A program made the translations under genes and the position numbers. Shown one piece after another: positions 63,581 to 64,000 of a DNA stretch of 64,000 nucleotides (positions within the stretch are counted from its first letter, which is position 1; every line of letters begins with the position of its first letter). Below the pieces are notes generated by a model, which was not told the DNA's origin, did no database searches, and saw only the letters and a list, made by a program, of their open reading frames with translations. This DNA comes from Linnemannia elongata (lineage: Eukaryota > Mortierellomycota > Mortierellomycetes > Mortierellales > Mortierellaceae), in assembly GCA_036320915.1 (NCBI GenBank), contig JAXBDG010000014.1, positions 186,001-250,000 of the forward strand, given 5' to 3'.

Positions 63581-64000
63581 AATCGACTCGTTGTTGTTTC
63601 CCCGGGAGGAAGAAAGAGGCTCATAGAGGAACACTAAAGAGGGGCAAAAAGAAGAAAGAAAGCGTGAGAAAAGATCTCTGATTTTCCCATCTCAGACGCA
63701 AACAATCAAATGATGGTCCTGAGTGTTTCTTTTTCGAAAAAAAAAAAACCACCACACCATATCACATTATGGTAACAATACTTCTTTCTTTTTTCCATCT
63801 CTCTCTCTCTCTCTTTCTGGTATAGGAACCGATAAAATAACGAGAGAGGGAGGGAGACTGAGCAACGAGGGCAAGGGCGCGTGAAATGAGAAAAACGAGC
63901 GAGAAAGCAAACAGCAAAGGTCCCCATCCCTACCGCAACCTAGGGAGGCAAGATGTCGCGTCTAGTGCTCCTCGGTGAGAAGAACAGCCAAGAAATCAAT

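Larger units (their letters stand above)
62272..64000. other. Upstream region of the LPMO-like gene
   Basis: It contains the TATA box (62426) and, further on, microsatellites. No coding feature was recognised up to the window end. Confidence 0.4.

Overview
The window is nuclear DNA of a filamentous fungus. Coding regions are interrupted by short GT-AG introns, typically with pyrimidine-rich 3' ends and TATA-type promoters. The gene content includes a multi-exon hybrid histidine kinase, an RCO1-like PHD protein, a DEK-C/SWIB protein, a NACHT NTPase and a cluster of F-box/leucine-rich proteins. The families and gene style look most like an early-diverging Mortierellaceae-type fungus (Mortierella/Linnemannia group). 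That placement is inference; no search was run.

Positions 1-18.6 kb form a gene-poor, repeat-rich accessory block. It holds a dispersed repeat family: a conserved core with TTGATCCTTCGATGT, plus degenerate GGGACAACATCAAGG-type tracts. It also holds a deletion-derived Helitron helicase remnant and two dead Tc1-like transposases. Scattered among these are small secreted or membrane proteins: two intact cysteine-rich secreted proteins (1.4 kb, 14.8 kb), a small secreted-protein gene with one stop codon in its signal peptide (12.8 kb), a decayed secreted-protein gene (3.5 kb) and a two-helix membrane protein (13.4 kb). A small conserved protein at 5.6 kb has a C-terminal tail that lies in another frame.

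Positions 18.6-30 kb carry an F-box/LRR cluster on the minus strand: one divergent gene, two intact close paralogues and one frameshifted paralogue. A 2-oxoglutarate/Fe(II) oxygenase gene with one intron lies among them. The first F-box gene ends in TAG-CAG-CTA, which fits the STOP-CAR-YYA readthrough consensus, and a 61-codon open extension follows in frame. A fifth F-box relic, a C-terminal scrap, sits at 39.9 kb.

Positions 30-64 kb are core genome. In order: a five-exon tRNA-dihydrouridine synthase (Dus4-like); a 1399-residue Q-rich coiled-coil protein with a SANT-like end; a RING-CH membrane E3 ligase in three exons; a hybrid histidine kinase of about 2463 residues in about 12 exons with a kinase-like N-terminus, GAF, PAS, HisKA, HATPase and receiver domains; a seven-exon double-PHD protein resembling the Rpd3S subunit Rco1; a five-exon DEK-C/SWIB protein; a NACHT gene broken by a frameshift; and a secreted protein whose predicted mature N-terminus is histidine, as in lytic polysaccharide monooxygenases.

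The core genes point to chromatin regulation (PHD/RCO1, SWIB), two-component signalling, ubiquitin ligation (RING-CH, F-box) and tRNA modification. The accessory block shows secreted-protein turnover in a transposon-rich compartment. Exon models were built by hand from splice signals, phase and domain continuity and have not been checked against transcripts.
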